Assembly: GCA_963801505.1 (NCBI GenBank)
Contig: CAWDEY010000011.1
Span: 124,001-188,000, forward strand
Origin: JAOUFP01 sp963801505
GTDB taxonomy: Bacteria; Nitrospirota; Thermodesulfovibrionia; Thermodesulfovibrionales; UBA6898
Direction: 5' to 3'
Length of the DNA stretch: 64,000 nt
Shown: positions 9,376-18,290 of the stretch, piece by piece
How positions within the stretch are numbered: position 1 is the first letter of the stretch
Layout: each line of letters begins with the position of its first letter
The notes under the pieces: model-generated
Database searches by the model: none
The model's input: only the letters and a program-made list of their open reading frames with translations
What the model was told of the DNA's origin: nothing
Made by a program: the position numbers and the translations under genes

Positions 9376-10215
9376 ATGCTCGCTAAACGTATAATCCCAT
9401 GCCTTGACGTAAAAGACGGTCGCGTGGTAAAGGGCGTAAGTTTTGTAAACCTGCGCGATGCCGGGGACCCGGTAGAAAACGCCCTCTACTATGACAAACA
9501 GGGTGCTGATGAACTTATATTCCTGGATATTACTGCTTCTCATGAAAAAAGGAAGATAATTTTAGATGTCGTTGAAAAAACAGCAGAAGACGTCTTTATG
9601 CCCCTGACTGTCGGCGGCGGCATTAAAACACTTGACGATATAAGGGCATTGCTCAGGGCAGGCTGCGATAAAGTTTCAATCAATACTACAGCTGTAAAAG
9701 ACCCTTATTTTATCAGCCGTGCCGCAGAAAAATTCGGGAGCCAGTGCATCGTGGTCGCGATAGACGCAAAAAGGGTGGCTGACAACATGGCCGATGCAAC
9801 AGGGGAAGAATGGTTCAGTGACGTATCCCTCAAAGACGTTATTCTGGAACTTCCGGTCAAGGGCCTGACCTGGGCCATATCAACGCACGGCGGCAGAAAA
9901 ATGAAGCTTATAAACGCAATCGCCTGGGCCAGGAAGATGGAAGAACTCGGGGCCGGCGAGTTCATGCTCACCAGCATGGACAAGGATGGCACAAAGGACG
10001 GTTACGATATAGAGCTGACGAAAATCATCTCAGAGACTGTCTCGGTCCCTGTCATCGCCTCAGGTGGGGCAGGGAATCTGGAACACCTCTACCAAGGACT
10101 TGCTGAGGGCAAGGCAGACGCCGTCTTGGCAGCTTCGATATTTCATTTCAGGGAATATACGATTAAAGAGGCCAAGGAGTATCTTCATTCAAAAGGCGTT
10201 TCCGTCAGACTCTGA
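9376..10215 (+). CDS. hisF: HisF, cyclase subunit of imidazole glycerol phosphate synthase, with a mid-protein insertion
   Basis: HisF converts PRFAR and ammonia from HisH into imidazole glycerol phosphate and AICAR. Catalytic Asp residues are in IPCLDVKDGRVVKGV (about 11) and VVAIDAKRV (about 132); loops VGGGIKT, GCDKVSINTTAV, TSMDKDGTKDGYD and ASGGAGN are all present. At 279 residues it is about 27 longer than the usual 252. The excess lies in one place, just after AIDAKRV, where an acidic/hydrophobic stretch of roughly 28 residues precedes the normal WAISTHGGRKM. The flanking frame is intact, so this is a true in-frame insertion and not an error. The last 11 bp overlap the convergent downstream gene. 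HisH, the glutaminase partner, is not in view. Confidence 0.93.
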   Translation: MLAKRIIPCLDVKDGRVVKGVSFVNLRDAGDPVENALYYDKQGADELIFLDITASHEKRKIILDVVEKTAEDVFMPLTVGGGIKTLDDIRALLRAGCDKVSINTTAVKDPYFISRAAEKFGSQCIVVAIDAKRVADNMADATGEEWFSDVSLKDVILELPVKGLTWAISTHGGRKMKLINAIAWARKMEELGAGEFMLTSMDKDGTKDGYDIELTKIISETVSVPVIASGGAGNLEHLYQGLAEGKADAVLAASIFHFREYTIKEAKEYLHSKGVSVRL

Positions 10216-11290
10216 GCAAGGCCTTTTTTCTGTCTTTTTTCTCAATTTTGTATTGCTCTATCATATCTTCTCCAGCAGGTGCAACACGCAGTACGGCCCC
10301 CCCGTTGACATCAATGATCTTCACATCTATTTCGTCCAGATGTTTTGCATCAGAATACCGAGCGCAGAGAGACGCAGCTGTATGGATGATCTCTTCTGTT
10401 GCTTTCCCCCTTACAAGAACAATCGGACTCGCATTGTTTTCAACTCTCAGACTAATACTCTTTCCCCTATCCAGTAAAGTCAGGGCCTCATTTTCATCTC
10501 TGTTCCTGCCTACTATTATCTTGCAGTCGTGAGCAACTCTGAAATGTCTGCCAATTCTCAGAAGGGCAAGGTCCTCCAAAGAAGGGTCAGGATCATGATC
10601 AAGGAGCTCTCTCAGTCTGAATGAATAATTCGGCTCTGTCAAAAGGCAGCCTCCTGCAGGAGCAGGATAGTCCGTAAGACCTAACTCGGCGGCGAGAGCC
10701 ATCTGGGGTTTTCTGGACCGGCCGCTGAAATCATAGAGCCGTGCCCTGTTGACGATCCCTTTTTCTTCCATCACAGTCGGCTTCATCAGTTTTGCGCACA
10801 AAGGTCTCAAGATAAGGCCTCTTAATCCTGTTTCCCTGTCAATGATATCAAGTGCGTCTCTTCTTTGGCTCATCGGTCTCTGACCCAGTACTTCTCCTGT
10901 TATGAGAAATTCCGCGCCCGTCATTTCCATAAACTCTCTGGCTTCCCTGAGCATAAGTATCCTGCAGTCCATACATGGGTTCATGTTCTTGCCGTGCCCG
11001 AACTTCGGGTTCTTTACAATCTGGATGAACTTCTCTGAAAGATGGCAGAGCTTGACCTCAAAACCGAATTTTTCAGCTGCTGAAAAAGGGTCTTTGGAGC
11101 AGGAGGACTTGTCTGAAATGTCGCAGCCGAAATGATTCAGAAAAGTGACCGCCTTCACCTCGATACCCTGCCTAAGGACTGTAAGTATGGCCAGCGTACT
11201 GTCAAGTCCTCCTGAATACAATGCTACTGCCTTTACAGGCCGCGATGAGTGATGAGCGATGAGTGATGAGTTTTCAATCTGTGTTTGCAT
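10205..11290 (-). CDS. PP-loop tRNA-thiolase-like protein (ThiI/MnmA-related) with C-terminal NFACT-R-like domain
   Basis: A 361-residue protein. The first half is an adenylating PP-loop domain: ALYSGGLDSTLAI (SGGxDS motif near residue 25), then HGKNMNPCMDCRILMLREA with a CxxC pair and EFLITGEVLGQRPMSQ. The second half contains PAPAGGCLLTEPNYSFRLREL followed by DLALLRIGRHFRVAHDCKIIVGRNRDENEAL, which resembles the NFACT-R_2 RNA-binding module found behind such PP-loop domains. By family these enzymes modify tRNA with sulfur, but this subgroup is not functionally characterised to my knowledge. The first 20 residues are encoded partly by a tandem TCATCACTCATCG-like micro-repeat, so the true N-terminus is uncertain. 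It runs towards hisF and is 14 bp downstream of the heptose kinase gene. Confidence 0.75.
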   Translation of the reverse strand: MQTQIENSSLIAHHSSRPVKAVALYSGGLDSTLAILTVLRQGIEVKAVTFLNHFGCDISDKSSCSKDPFSAAEKFGFEVKLCHLSEKFIQIVKNPKFGHGKNMNPCMDCRILMLREAREFMEMTGAEFLITGEVLGQRPMSQRRDALDIIDRETGLRGLILRPLCAKLMKPTVMEEKGIVNRARLYDFSGRSRKPQMALAAELGLTDYPAPAGGCLLTEPNYSFRLRELLDHDPDPSLEDLALLRIGRHFRVAHDCKIIVGRNRDENEALTLLDRGKSISLRVENNASPIVLVRGKATEEIIHTAASLCARYSDAKHLDEIDVKIIDVNGGAVLRVAPAGEDMIEQYKIEKKDRKKALLRV

Positions 11291-11304
11291 TATTTATCAG
11301 TTCT

Positions 11305-12264
11305 TTAATCAAAAGATTTCAGCAACTGCTCCAGAGTTGCGACCGCTGTTCCGACCTCAGCTACGACTATGCCTGCTGCATGATTGGCTATAACAGAGGC
11401 CTCTTCCATATTTGCACCTGATGCAGAGGCGAGGGTGAAAGCTGAGATTACAGTATCTCCTGCTCCGGTAACATCATAGACTTTTTTGGCAACTGTTGGA
11501 ATATGAGTGACCTTATTTTTTTCAAAGAGGCTCATCCCCTGCTCGCCCCGGGTAATCAGCACTGCCTTAGAGGAAAGTTTTTTCAGTAAACTCCTGCCTG
11601 CCCTGAGCAGAGTTTTATCATCCCTGATCTCAATATTTGCTCCGCTTGAGGCCTCCATGACATTTGGTGTAATCAGGGAAACGCCTTTGTAAAAATCAAA
11701 ATGGCCGACCTTTGGGTCCACTGCTATAAACATCCCCCTGGGCTTTGTCTTTTTTACGATGTCCCTGATAAGCTCATTGGATATCATCCCTTTTTGGTAA
11801 TCTGAAATAATTACCGCATCATACCGGAAAAGGACAGAGTTTATATATCCCAGTATGCCTTTCAATATCTTTCCGTCTACATATTTTTTGTCTTCCCTGT
11901 CAAACCTTACCACCTGCTGATTATGGGCTATGACCCGTGTCTTGACTGTTGTAGGCCTGTTTTCGGTAAATATCCCTTCGCTGTTGACGCCTTTCTGACT
12001 GAGTATATCCATCAGGGCCTCGCCTGCACTGTCAAGCCCGTTAATGCCTATAACAGATGCCTTGCCCCCAAGGGACACGATATTATGCGCCACATTGGCT
12101 GCTCCGCCCAGAAGAAAGCTCTCTCTGGTGACCTCCACAACAGGTACAGGGGCTTCAGGAGAAATTCTGCTCACCCTCCCCCATATGTAATGGTCAAGGA
12201 TTATGTCCCCTATTACCAGGATGTTTTTGTCTCTAAACCCGCGTATGATATTTTTGTAATCCAT
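11305..12264 (-). CDS. hldA: D-glycero-beta-D-manno-heptose-7-phosphate kinase (HldE kinase half)
   Basis: A 319-residue ribokinase/PfkB-type kinase that phosphorylates heptose 7-phosphate at O1 on the way to ADP-heptose for the LPS inner core. Seen motifs: LVIGDIILDHYIWGRVSRISPEAPVPVV at the N-terminus (split here from the fold's first strand), LLGGAANVAHNIVSLGG, VSLITPNVMEA and the catalytic VYDVTGAGDTVISAF (DTGAGD-type anion hole and base, about residue 255). The protein ends where the kinase domain ends: the adenylyltransferase half of HldE is not fused and is found as a separate gene at 55869-56330. Cytoplasmic. It supports the view that this organism makes heptose-containing LPS. Confidence 0.9.
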   Translation of the reverse strand: MDYKNIIRGFRDKNILVIGDIILDHYIWGRVSRISPEAPVPVVEVTRESFLLGGAANVAHNIVSLGGKASVIGINGLDSAGEALMDILSQKGVNSEGIFTENRPTTVKTRVIAHNQQVVRFDREDKKYVDGKILKGILGYINSVLFRYDAVIISDYQKGMISNELIRDIVKKTKPRGMFIAVDPKVGHFDFYKGVSLITPNVMEASSGANIEIRDDKTLLRAGRSLLKKLSSKAVLITRGEQGMSLFEKNKVTHIPTVAKKVYDVTGAGDTVISAFTLASASGANMEEASVIANHAAGIVVAEVGTAVATLEQLLKSFD

Positions 12265-12400
12265 AACTTATTAATATAACTTACTGAATTGAAAAATGAA
12301 AACTTTTCAAGACGAGGCTCCACGCCGTTATCGGGGGCACAAAGATCCTTGAACAGAAATTTGGGGACAGTTCTTCGGGACAATGAAGTATAAGCCGTAG

Positions 12401-12441
12401 AAAAAGTGCCCCACTGATAAGCAGGGCGCTTGAAGGTTTTT
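12401..12441. terminator. Bidirectional rho-independent terminator
   Basis: AAGTGCCC (12404-12411) pairs with GGGCGCTT (12424-12431), eight pairs with one G-T wobble. An A-run lies on one side (12401-12405) and a T-run on the other (12437-12441), so it can stop transcription on either strand. It ends the small minus-strand fragment at 12443-12622. Confidence 0.6.
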
Positions 12442-12442
12442 C

Positions 12443-12622
12443 TTACTGGAGCTGAATCTTTACTGGAGAACTTCCGTCGAGATTTAGGGTGTAGAGATAC
12501 GACTTGGCGGTACCTGCATTATTGAAGTTGAAGTTTCCATACCTGCCCCCGAAGGTGCTGTTGCCCTGCATCATGGCATTGCCGAAGTCCGTAGTGGTTA
12601 CATAGACCTTGTCGGCAGTCAT
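12443..12622 (-). pseudogene. Isolated C-terminal fragment of an unknown, probably exported protein
   Basis: A 59-codon frame with coding-like composition and no ribosome binding site. It reads DKVYVTTTDFGNAMMQGN, then a Gly/Asn/Phe-rich part and ends LDGSSPVKIQLQ. The Thr/Gly/Asn-rich, beta-strand-like text resembles the C-terminal end of a secreted beta-propeller or repeat protein, but I cannot name a family. A terminator hairpin follows directly, as expected at the end of a real gene. Upstream the frame closes at once (TAA two codons before) and no matching N-terminal part can be read in other frames. I regard it as the remains of a deleted gene. The other parts of the 493-bp gap (12265-12400, 12623-12757) show nothing recognisable. 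Confidence 0.4.
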
Positions 12623-12757
12623 TACAGGAATTTACCAGCAAAAATACAACAGCATAAGGACCCGAGGATTTGTCTGCTAAGGGTGTTAACTATTGCGTAA
12701 TTTCTATGCCTGAGAGCAGATTTCCGTTATTAGGCTGTTTCAAGGTAAAGTAATCCT

Positions 12758-14299
12758 ATGGGATACAGAGAAATTTCATTAAAGTTGCCTACTGATTATC
12801 ATGAAGACCAGCTGAAAAAAAGTATTGAAAAAGAACTTGGGATAAAGGAGTTCTCTTTTCAGATAGAAAATAAGAGCCTCGACGCAAGGAGAAAAGACCG
12901 TATTCACTGGCTGCTTCGGGTCTCGGTCTTATCCGAGGAAATTGAGGGTGACGATGTTGCTGTTATGTCCCGGCCTTTAAATGTTCCGCATCAGAAAAGA
13001 ACAGAGAAGGCGGTAGTTGTCGGAAGCGGTCCTGCAGGGTTCTTTGCAGCGTTTGTGCTTCAAAAGTCAGGCATTAATACAACGATCATCGAAAGGGGCA
13101 CGGATGTTCATAAAAGGACCGTGGGAATCAAAGATTTTGAAAAGACCGGCATCTTTAATCCTGTCAGCAATTATGCCTTTGGCGAGGGTGGCGCAGGGAC
13201 CTTTTCTGATGGAAAGCTCACTTCAAGGTCCAAACATATATCAAAAGAAAGACAGTTCATATTGTACAGCTACATTCTCGCAGGCGGCCCTGAGGAAATA
13301 GGATATATGGCACATCCTCACCTGGGAACAGACAATCTCAGGACAATTGTGAGGAACCTCAGAGATCAATTCGTAAATATCGGTGGAAGCGTGCTGTTTG
13401 AGACACTGCTGGAGGACCTGAAAATTAAAGACGGAAAAGTACTTGAAGCAGTAACTGCCTCTGGGGGAATTGAAGCTGATTATTTTATTATAGCCCCCGG
13501 TCATTCAGCCTTTGAGACCTACAGGATGTTAATCAGGAGGGGTGTTGCCTTCCGCACAAAGAACTTTGCCCTGGGCAGCAGGGTGGAGCACCCACAGGAA
13601 ATCATTAACAAGGCACAATGGGGCTTTGAAAGTCTGCCTGGAGTAAAGGCCGCTGAGTACCGTCTCACATCAAAGGGAGACGGCAACCTCCCTGTTTATA
13701 CATTTTGCATGTGTCCGGGCGGAGTTGTCGTGCCTGCAACAGCATATGAAAACACCAACATAGTCAACGGAATGAGCAGGTACAAAAGAGACGGCAGATT
13801 TGCAAACGCAGCCTGTGTCGCAGGGGTCCATCCTGACCAACTCATCGGAGGACAGGCTTCGCCACTTGAGGCCCTTGACTGGCTGGAAAAGCTTGAAGAA
13901 AGTTTTTACAGATATTCAGACGGCTTTAAGGCGCCCTTTTCAGGCATACAGGATTTCATAAAGAAAAAAAGTCCGTCGAAGATCGTTGAATCAAGTTATG
14001 TCCTGGGATTGAAACCAGCTGCCTTATGGGACCTGCTGCCTGCTGAAGTAAGCAGCTCAATGCGGGAAGGCCTGAAGGATTTTAGCAGAAAAATCAGAGG
14101 CTTTGAAACAGGCAGTATTATGGGGCTTGAGAGCAAGACTTCCTCTCCGGTCCAGGCCCTTAGGGAAAAGGACTGCCGCTGCACCGGGTTTGAAAACCTT
14201 TATCTGGTCGGAGAAGGCAGCGGCTGTTCAGGCGGCATAATATCAAGCGGCGCCGATGGAATAAAGGCAGCTTTGAATATTATAGGGCACGACTATTAG
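12758..14299 (+). CDS. FAD-dependent dehydrogenase (COG2509-type NAD(P)/FAD oxidoreductase)
   Basis: A 513-residue flavoprotein. After about 85 residues of a family-specific N-terminal domain comes the Rossmann ADP-binding motif VVGSGPAGFFAAFVLQKSG (about residue 88), then IIERGTDVHKRT, a glycine-rich FGEGGAGTFSDGKLTSRS segment and CPGGVVVPATAYENTN with a Cys pair (FCMCPGG). The FAD-closing motif YLVGEGSGCSGGIISSGADG is at the C-terminus. This arrangement matches the widespread but uncharacterised family of 'FAD-dependent dehydrogenases' seen in many anaerobes. The substrate is unknown. It is monocistronic between a palindromic repeat-containing gap and an intergenic region. Cytoplasmic; no signal peptide. 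An AAGGT lies about 13 bases before the ATG. Confidence 0.8.
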   Translation: MGYREISLKLPTDYHEDQLKKSIEKELGIKEFSFQIENKSLDARRKDRIHWLLRVSVLSEEIEGDDVAVMSRPLNVPHQKRTEKAVVVGSGPAGFFAAFVLQKSGINTTIIERGTDVHKRTVGIKDFEKTGIFNPVSNYAFGEGGAGTFSDGKLTSRSKHISKERQFILYSYILAGGPEEIGYMAHPHLGTDNLRTIVRNLRDQFVNIGGSVLFETLLEDLKIKDGKVLEAVTASGGIEADYFIIAPGHSAFETYRMLIRRGVAFRTKNFALGSRVEHPQEIINKAQWGFESLPGVKAAEYRLTSKGDGNLPVYTFCMCPGGVVVPATAYENTNIVNGMSRYKRDGRFANAACVAGVHPDQLIGGQASPLEALDWLEKLEESFYRYSDGFKAPFSGIQDFIKKKSPSKIVESSYVLGLKPAALWDLLPAEVSSSMREGLKDFSRKIRGFETGSIMGLESKTSSPVQALREKDCRCTGFENLYLVGEGSGCSGGIISSGADGIKAALNIIGHDY

Positions 14300-14360
14300 A
14301 GTCTTACCCACATAATTCATAGCTTTCAGACAAATCGAATCAGGATAAGGCGGGACAGGA

Positions 14361-14385
14361 AAGATTCCGGACAGCCGGAATGACA
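14361..14385. repeat. Half-copy of the GATTCCGG..CCGGAATGAC palindromic repeat
   Basis: GATTCCGGACAGCCGGAATGAC is the same small palindrome that forms half of the larger elements at 25253-25338 and 27114-27207 (there with ACAAG in place of ACAG). It lies in the 114-bp space between two convergent genes. Confidence 0.55.
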
Positions 14386-14413
14386 TACAAAAAAACATAA
14401 TTATAAACAGGAC

Positions 14414-15724
14414 CTAATTTGATCCGGCAGGTCGGACTTTCTGTCCCCATTCCCTGGCTTTTTGAATGATCTCAGACTCATCGGCAGTTGTTAATTCTCC
14501 CTGGTTCAAGACAATCCTGCCATTGACAATGACTGTCTCGATATCTGATGGGAGCATGGAATAGACGATCTGGGAATATATATCATACAGGGGTACCAAG
14601 TGAGGTTTTTCCAGGTCAGCAAGAACTATGTCTGCTGCCTTGCCTTCTTCAAGGCTGCCGGTAGTGACTCCGAGTCCGAGGACCTCTGCTCCCCATCTGG
14701 TAGCCATAAGCATCGCCTGTCTGGCATTAACAGCTGTGGGATCGCTTGAGACAGCCTTATGTATCTTTGCGGCTGTAGACATCTCGCTGAGGATATTCAG
14801 ATCATTATTGCTTGCAGCGCCATCTGTTCCGAAAGTGACTTTAACGCCGGCTTTAAGCATTTTTTCGACGGGTGCGAATCCTGAGGCAAGTTTCAGATTG
14901 CTTTCTATGCAGTGCACTACCCCGACCTTTCTGTCAGCGAGGATAGCAATCTCTTCATCATCAACCCAGACACAATGGGCTGCTACAACGCTTTCATCAA
15001 GGACCCCCATGCTCTCAAGAAGCGCCACAGGGGATTTCCCATACCTCTTTATTATCCCGTTGAGTTCCCATTCGGTCTCGGAAAGATGCAGGGACATGGG
15101 AACTCGGTATTTTGCTGAAAGTTCCTTTGCCCTTTTCATGGTTTCAGGAGAACAGGTGTAAGGGGCATGAGGTGCTATGCACGGGACAATAAGTTCGTCT
15201 CCTATCCAGCCCCTGATAAACTCTTCGGCGTTTGAAAAATATTTATCTGCGGTCTTCGCTGTCTTGGATGGGAAGTCAAGTATGCCTGCACCTACGACTG
15301 CCCTCATGCCCAGCTTTTTTGTCGAAGCAGCAACAGAGTCCCCGTAAAAATACATGTCACCATAGAGAGTGGTCCCTGCCTTCAGCATCTCAAGACAGGC
15401 AAGTTCAACTGCGTCTCCTACAAATTCAGGGCTGAGCCATTTGTCTTCTGCAGGCCAGATATGGTCTTCAAGCCAGACCTTGAGCGGCATATCGTCTGCA
15501 AGGCCCCTGAAATAGACCATCGCGGCATGTGTGTGGGTATTTACAAAGCCTGGAAAGGCGACCTTCCACTGCCCGCCGAGCACTGTATCGGATATATATT
15601 TTCTGGCAGTTTCTTCCTCAGGACCAACAAAGGCGATCTTATTGCCTTTGACAGCGATAGCGCCATTTCTAATCAGCGTAAAATCCCTGTCCATTTTCAG
15701 GACATAGTCCGCCTTTATAATCAT
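14414..15724 (-). CDS. mtaD: 5-methylthioadenosine / S-adenosylhomocysteine deaminase family amidohydrolase
   Basis: An amidohydrolase of 436 residues (ATG at 15724, preceded by AAAGG; a GTG five codons earlier is possible). Metal ligands are visible: FVNTHTHAAM (HxH), HLSETEWE, AAHCVWVDDEEI and the distal Asp in VTFGTDGAASNNDLN. The family hydrolytically deaminates the adenine ring of MTA, SAH or adenosine, giving inosine analogues; this route replaces SAH hydrolase or MTA phosphorylase in many anaerobes. The usual H-N-P-x-S-N-x-K-L motif is HCIESNLKLASG here, a conservative variant. About 60 residues at each end form the beta-sandwich subdomain (TTGSLEEGKAADIVL). Specificity among MTA, SAH and 5'-deoxyadenosine cannot be told from sequence. 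Confidence 0.87.
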   Translation of the reverse strand: MIIKADYVLKMDRDFTLIRNGAIAVKGNKIAFVGPEEETARKYISDTVLGGQWKVAFPGFVNTHTHAAMVYFRGLADDMPLKVWLEDHIWPAEDKWLSPEFVGDAVELACLEMLKAGTTLYGDMYFYGDSVAASTKKLGMRAVVGAGILDFPSKTAKTADKYFSNAEEFIRGWIGDELIVPCIAPHAPYTCSPETMKRAKELSAKYRVPMSLHLSETEWELNGIIKRYGKSPVALLESMGVLDESVVAAHCVWVDDEEIAILADRKVGVVHCIESNLKLASGFAPVEKMLKAGVKVTFGTDGAASNNDLNILSEMSTAAKIHKAVSSDPTAVNARQAMLMATRWGAEVLGLGVTTGSLEEGKAADIVLADLEKPHLVPLYDIYSQIVYSMLPSDIETVIVNGRIVLNQGELTTADESEIIQKAREWGQKVRPAGSN

Positions 15725-15991
15725 ATCAGCCTTTATCACTATCTATAGCCCTCACCTTCTGTTATGCCTTCCGCCTTGTCATTACAGTTGCAAAAAAATG
15801 AGAGGACAGCAAGGAGGAAGTAGAGAAGAAGGGATTGTCTGCGACACCGCACGTTGCGCTGCCGTGGCCAGCCACGCGCAGGCAGGAATTCACTGTCGGT
15901 GAGATTTACATAAAGCTGCATCATATTGACTCCTGTCGTCATTGCAAGCCCTTTTTCTCCACTTCCTGCTTGCGATCAACGATAGACAAAA

Positions 15992-17011
15992 CTATGCCAT
16001 CTCGGTCAGCTTCTCTGCTATCTGGACCGCGTTGAGCGCCGCTCCCTTTCTGAGGTTGTCGGCCACTATCCACATATTGATGCCGTTTTCTATCGACTCA
16101 TCTTCGCGTATCCGTCCGACATAGGTCTCATCCTTGTCAGCCACATCAACAGGGAGGGGATAGACATTTTTATGAGGTGCGTCATAGATCACAATGCCGG
16201 GCGCTGAAGAAAGCAGGGCCCTTACCTCGTCTGCGGTGATCTTCTTTTCCGTCTCGATATTCAGGCTCTCTGAGTGGCACCTGAAGACAGGGACACGCAC
16301 AGCCGTAGCAGTGATCCTGATGGAATCTTCGCCCAGGATCTTCCTTGTCTCGTTCACCATCTTCATCTCTTCTTTCGTATAACCGTTTTCAAAGAGAGTG
16401 TCTATGTGAGGGATACAGTTGAAGGCTATCTGATGGGGATATACAGTTGTCTGCACCTGCCTGAAGTTCAGGAGGTCTACTGTCTGCTGCATGAGTTCTT
16501 CCATGGCCTTTTTGCCGGTGCCCGAGACAGACTGAAAAGTGGTCACTACAACCCTTTTTATCCTTGCAGCATCATGGATTGGCTTGAGGACAATCACCAT
16601 CTGTATTGTGGAACAGTTCGGGTTTGCGATTATCCCCTTGTGCCATTTCAGGTCCTGCGGGTTCACCTCAGGCACAACCAGAGGCACTTCAGGGGCCATC
16701 CTCCACTGGCTCGAATTGTCTATGACAATACAGCCGGACTTTACAGCAACAGGGGCCCATATCTTTGATCTTTCCCCTCCGGCAGAAAAAAGGGCCATAT
16801 CAATGCCCCTGAATGAATTTTTACTGAGCGTCTCGACCGGGACTTCATTATCAAGAAAGGTGAGGGTCTTTCCTTCAGATCTTTCGGATGCAAAGAGCCT
16901 GAGCTTTTCAACAGGGAACTCTCTGTCTTCCAATATGGATATCATCTCTTCGCCGACAGCGCCGGTGGCACCGACAACAGCAACTACATATTTGTCTTTT
17001 TTCTTAAGCAT
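15992..17011 (-). CDS. asd: Aspartate-semialdehyde dehydrogenase, common bacterial type
   Basis: A 339-residue NADPH-dependent enzyme reducing aspartyl-4-phosphate to aspartate semialdehyde, the branch point for lysine/diaminopimelate, threonine and methionine. Signatures: VAVVGATGAVGEEMI (nucleotide-binding, residue 9 on), IVIDNSSQWRM, the catalytic Cys in IANPNCSTIQM (about residue 130) and VPVFRCHSESLNIE with the acid/base His. The ending DNLRKGAALNAVQIAEKL is typical of the non-enterobacterial class. It lies 4 bp downstream of a second, differently classed asd gene on the same strand, so the two are almost certainly one operon. No frameshift here. Confidence 0.95.
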   Translation of the reverse strand: MLKKKDKYVVAVVGATGAVGEEMISILEDREFPVEKLRLFASERSEGKTLTFLDNEVPVETLSKNSFRGIDMALFSAGGERSKIWAPVAVKSGCIVIDNSSQWRMAPEVPLVVPEVNPQDLKWHKGIIANPNCSTIQMVIVLKPIHDAARIKRVVVTTFQSVSGTGKKAMEELMQQTVDLLNFRQVQTTVYPHQIAFNCIPHIDTLFENGYTKEEMKMVNETRKILGEDSIRITATAVRVPVFRCHSESLNIETEKKITADEVRALLSSAPGIVIYDAPHKNVYPLPVDVADKDETYVGRIREDESIENGINMWIVADNLRKGAALNAVQIAEKLTEMA

Positions 17012-17015
17012 TTGG

Positions 17016-18132
17016 TTATTTTTCTACCACTATGCGGAGCATACGCCTGAGCGGCTCTGCCGCGCCCCAGAGGAGCTGGTCGCCGCAGGTAAAGGCGTTC
17101 AGGAACGTCGGACCCATGTTCATCTTGCGCAGGCGTCCGATCGGCACAGTGAGTGTTCCTGTCACTGCTGCGGGAGTGAGTTCATTTATTGTTATATCGC
17201 GCTGATTAGGGACGACCTTTACCCAGGAATTGTGGCCTGCTATCATGCCATTTATTTCATCAAGCGGCACGTCCTTTGTCATCTTGATCGTAAGGGCCTG
17301 GCTATGGCAGCGCATTGCGCCTACGCGCACGCAGGTGCCGTCGATAGGGATTGGGTTTGTCTCCCGCCCAAGAATCTTGTTGGTCTCGGCCTGGCCCTTC
17401 CACTCCTCCTTGCTCTGTCCGTTTTCCAGCTGCCTGTCAATCCAGGGGATTACTGAACCAGCCAAAGGCACACCGAAAAATTCCTTTGGATATGCCTCTG
17501 AACGGATGTAGCTCAGACACCTTGCGGTCGATCTCAAGTATCGCGCTCGAGGGGGTATCCAGCAGGTCTTTTACAACACCATGGACAGAGCCCATCTGTC
17601 TTAGCAACTCGCGCATATTGTTAGCTCCTGCTCCTGAGGCAGCCTGGTAAGTCATGGCGCTCATCCATTCAACAAGTCCAGCCTCGTACAGGCCGCCCAG
17701 GGCCATAAGCATAAGAGACACAGTGCAGTTGCCGCCGATGTAGTTTTTGGTCCCCCTGGCCAGACCGTTTTTGATCACGTTGATGTTAACAGGGTCCAGA
17801 ATGATGATGGCGTCTTTTTCCATACGCAGAGCCGAGGCAGCGTCTATCCAGTAACCCTGCCAGCCCGCAGAGCGGAGTTTTGGATAGACCTCATTTGTAT
17901 AATCGCCTCCCTGGCAGGATACAATAGCGTCCATGACCTTAAGCTCATCGATATTCCTGGCGTCTTTGAGTGCAGGGACATCCCTGCCTATATCAGGCCC
18001 CTTACCACCCACATTTGAGGTGGTGAAGAACACAGGATCTATTACATTAAAATCTTTTTCTTCATTCATGCGGCCCATAAGCACTGAGCCCACCATACCG
18101 CGCCAGCCTATAAACCCAACTCGCATCATCAT
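17016..18132 (-). CDS. Second aspartate-semialdehyde dehydrogenase (enterobacterial/Asd-I-like class), one frameshift
   Basis: Read across the break this is about 371 residues, the size of the Escherichia coli-type enzyme, which is only distantly related to the neighbouring paralogue. N-terminal part: VGFIGWRGMVGSVLMGRM, VSCQGGDYTNEVYPKLR, the catalytic Cys in GGNCTVSLMLMALGGL (about residue 135) and AMTYQAASGAGANNMRELL. The frame fails at about 17505-17520; the next frame gives FFGVPLAGSVIPWIDRQLE, WKGQAETNKILG, MRCHSQALTIK and NMGPTFLNAFTCGDQLLWGA to the normal end. Because the second part is perfectly conserved, I read the break as a one-base error. Two classes in tandem is unusual; one may serve a different branch or condition. 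Confidence 0.83.
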
Positions 18133-18268
18133 CTTTCTCCTTTATATCGTATTACGTTTTTTAAGTGTCAGGGGAATTTTATTATACTTAATTTACAGGA
18201 AAGTGTCTAAAAATAGTGCCTGCGTCCCCCAACGAAAATAAGGAATTTTGGGCATATAAGGGATGTAT

Positions 18269-18290
18269 GGGGGAGACCTTGACTCCCCCC
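18269..18290 (+). promoter_or_regulatory. Perfect hairpin in the leader of the activase gene
   Basis: GGGGGAG (18269-18275) pairs with CTCCCCC (18283-18289) around a 7-base loop, followed by CGTTTTACC. It lies 41 bp before the GTG start at 18331, in the space divergent from asd. The T-run is only four bases, so an attenuator, mRNA stabiliser or weak terminator are all possible. I see no known riboswitch core. Confidence 0.35.

Noticed and set aside
15739..15942. 67-codon minus-strand frame upstream of mtaD
   Set aside because: Unusual composition, no family, no convincing start; probably spacer sequence.
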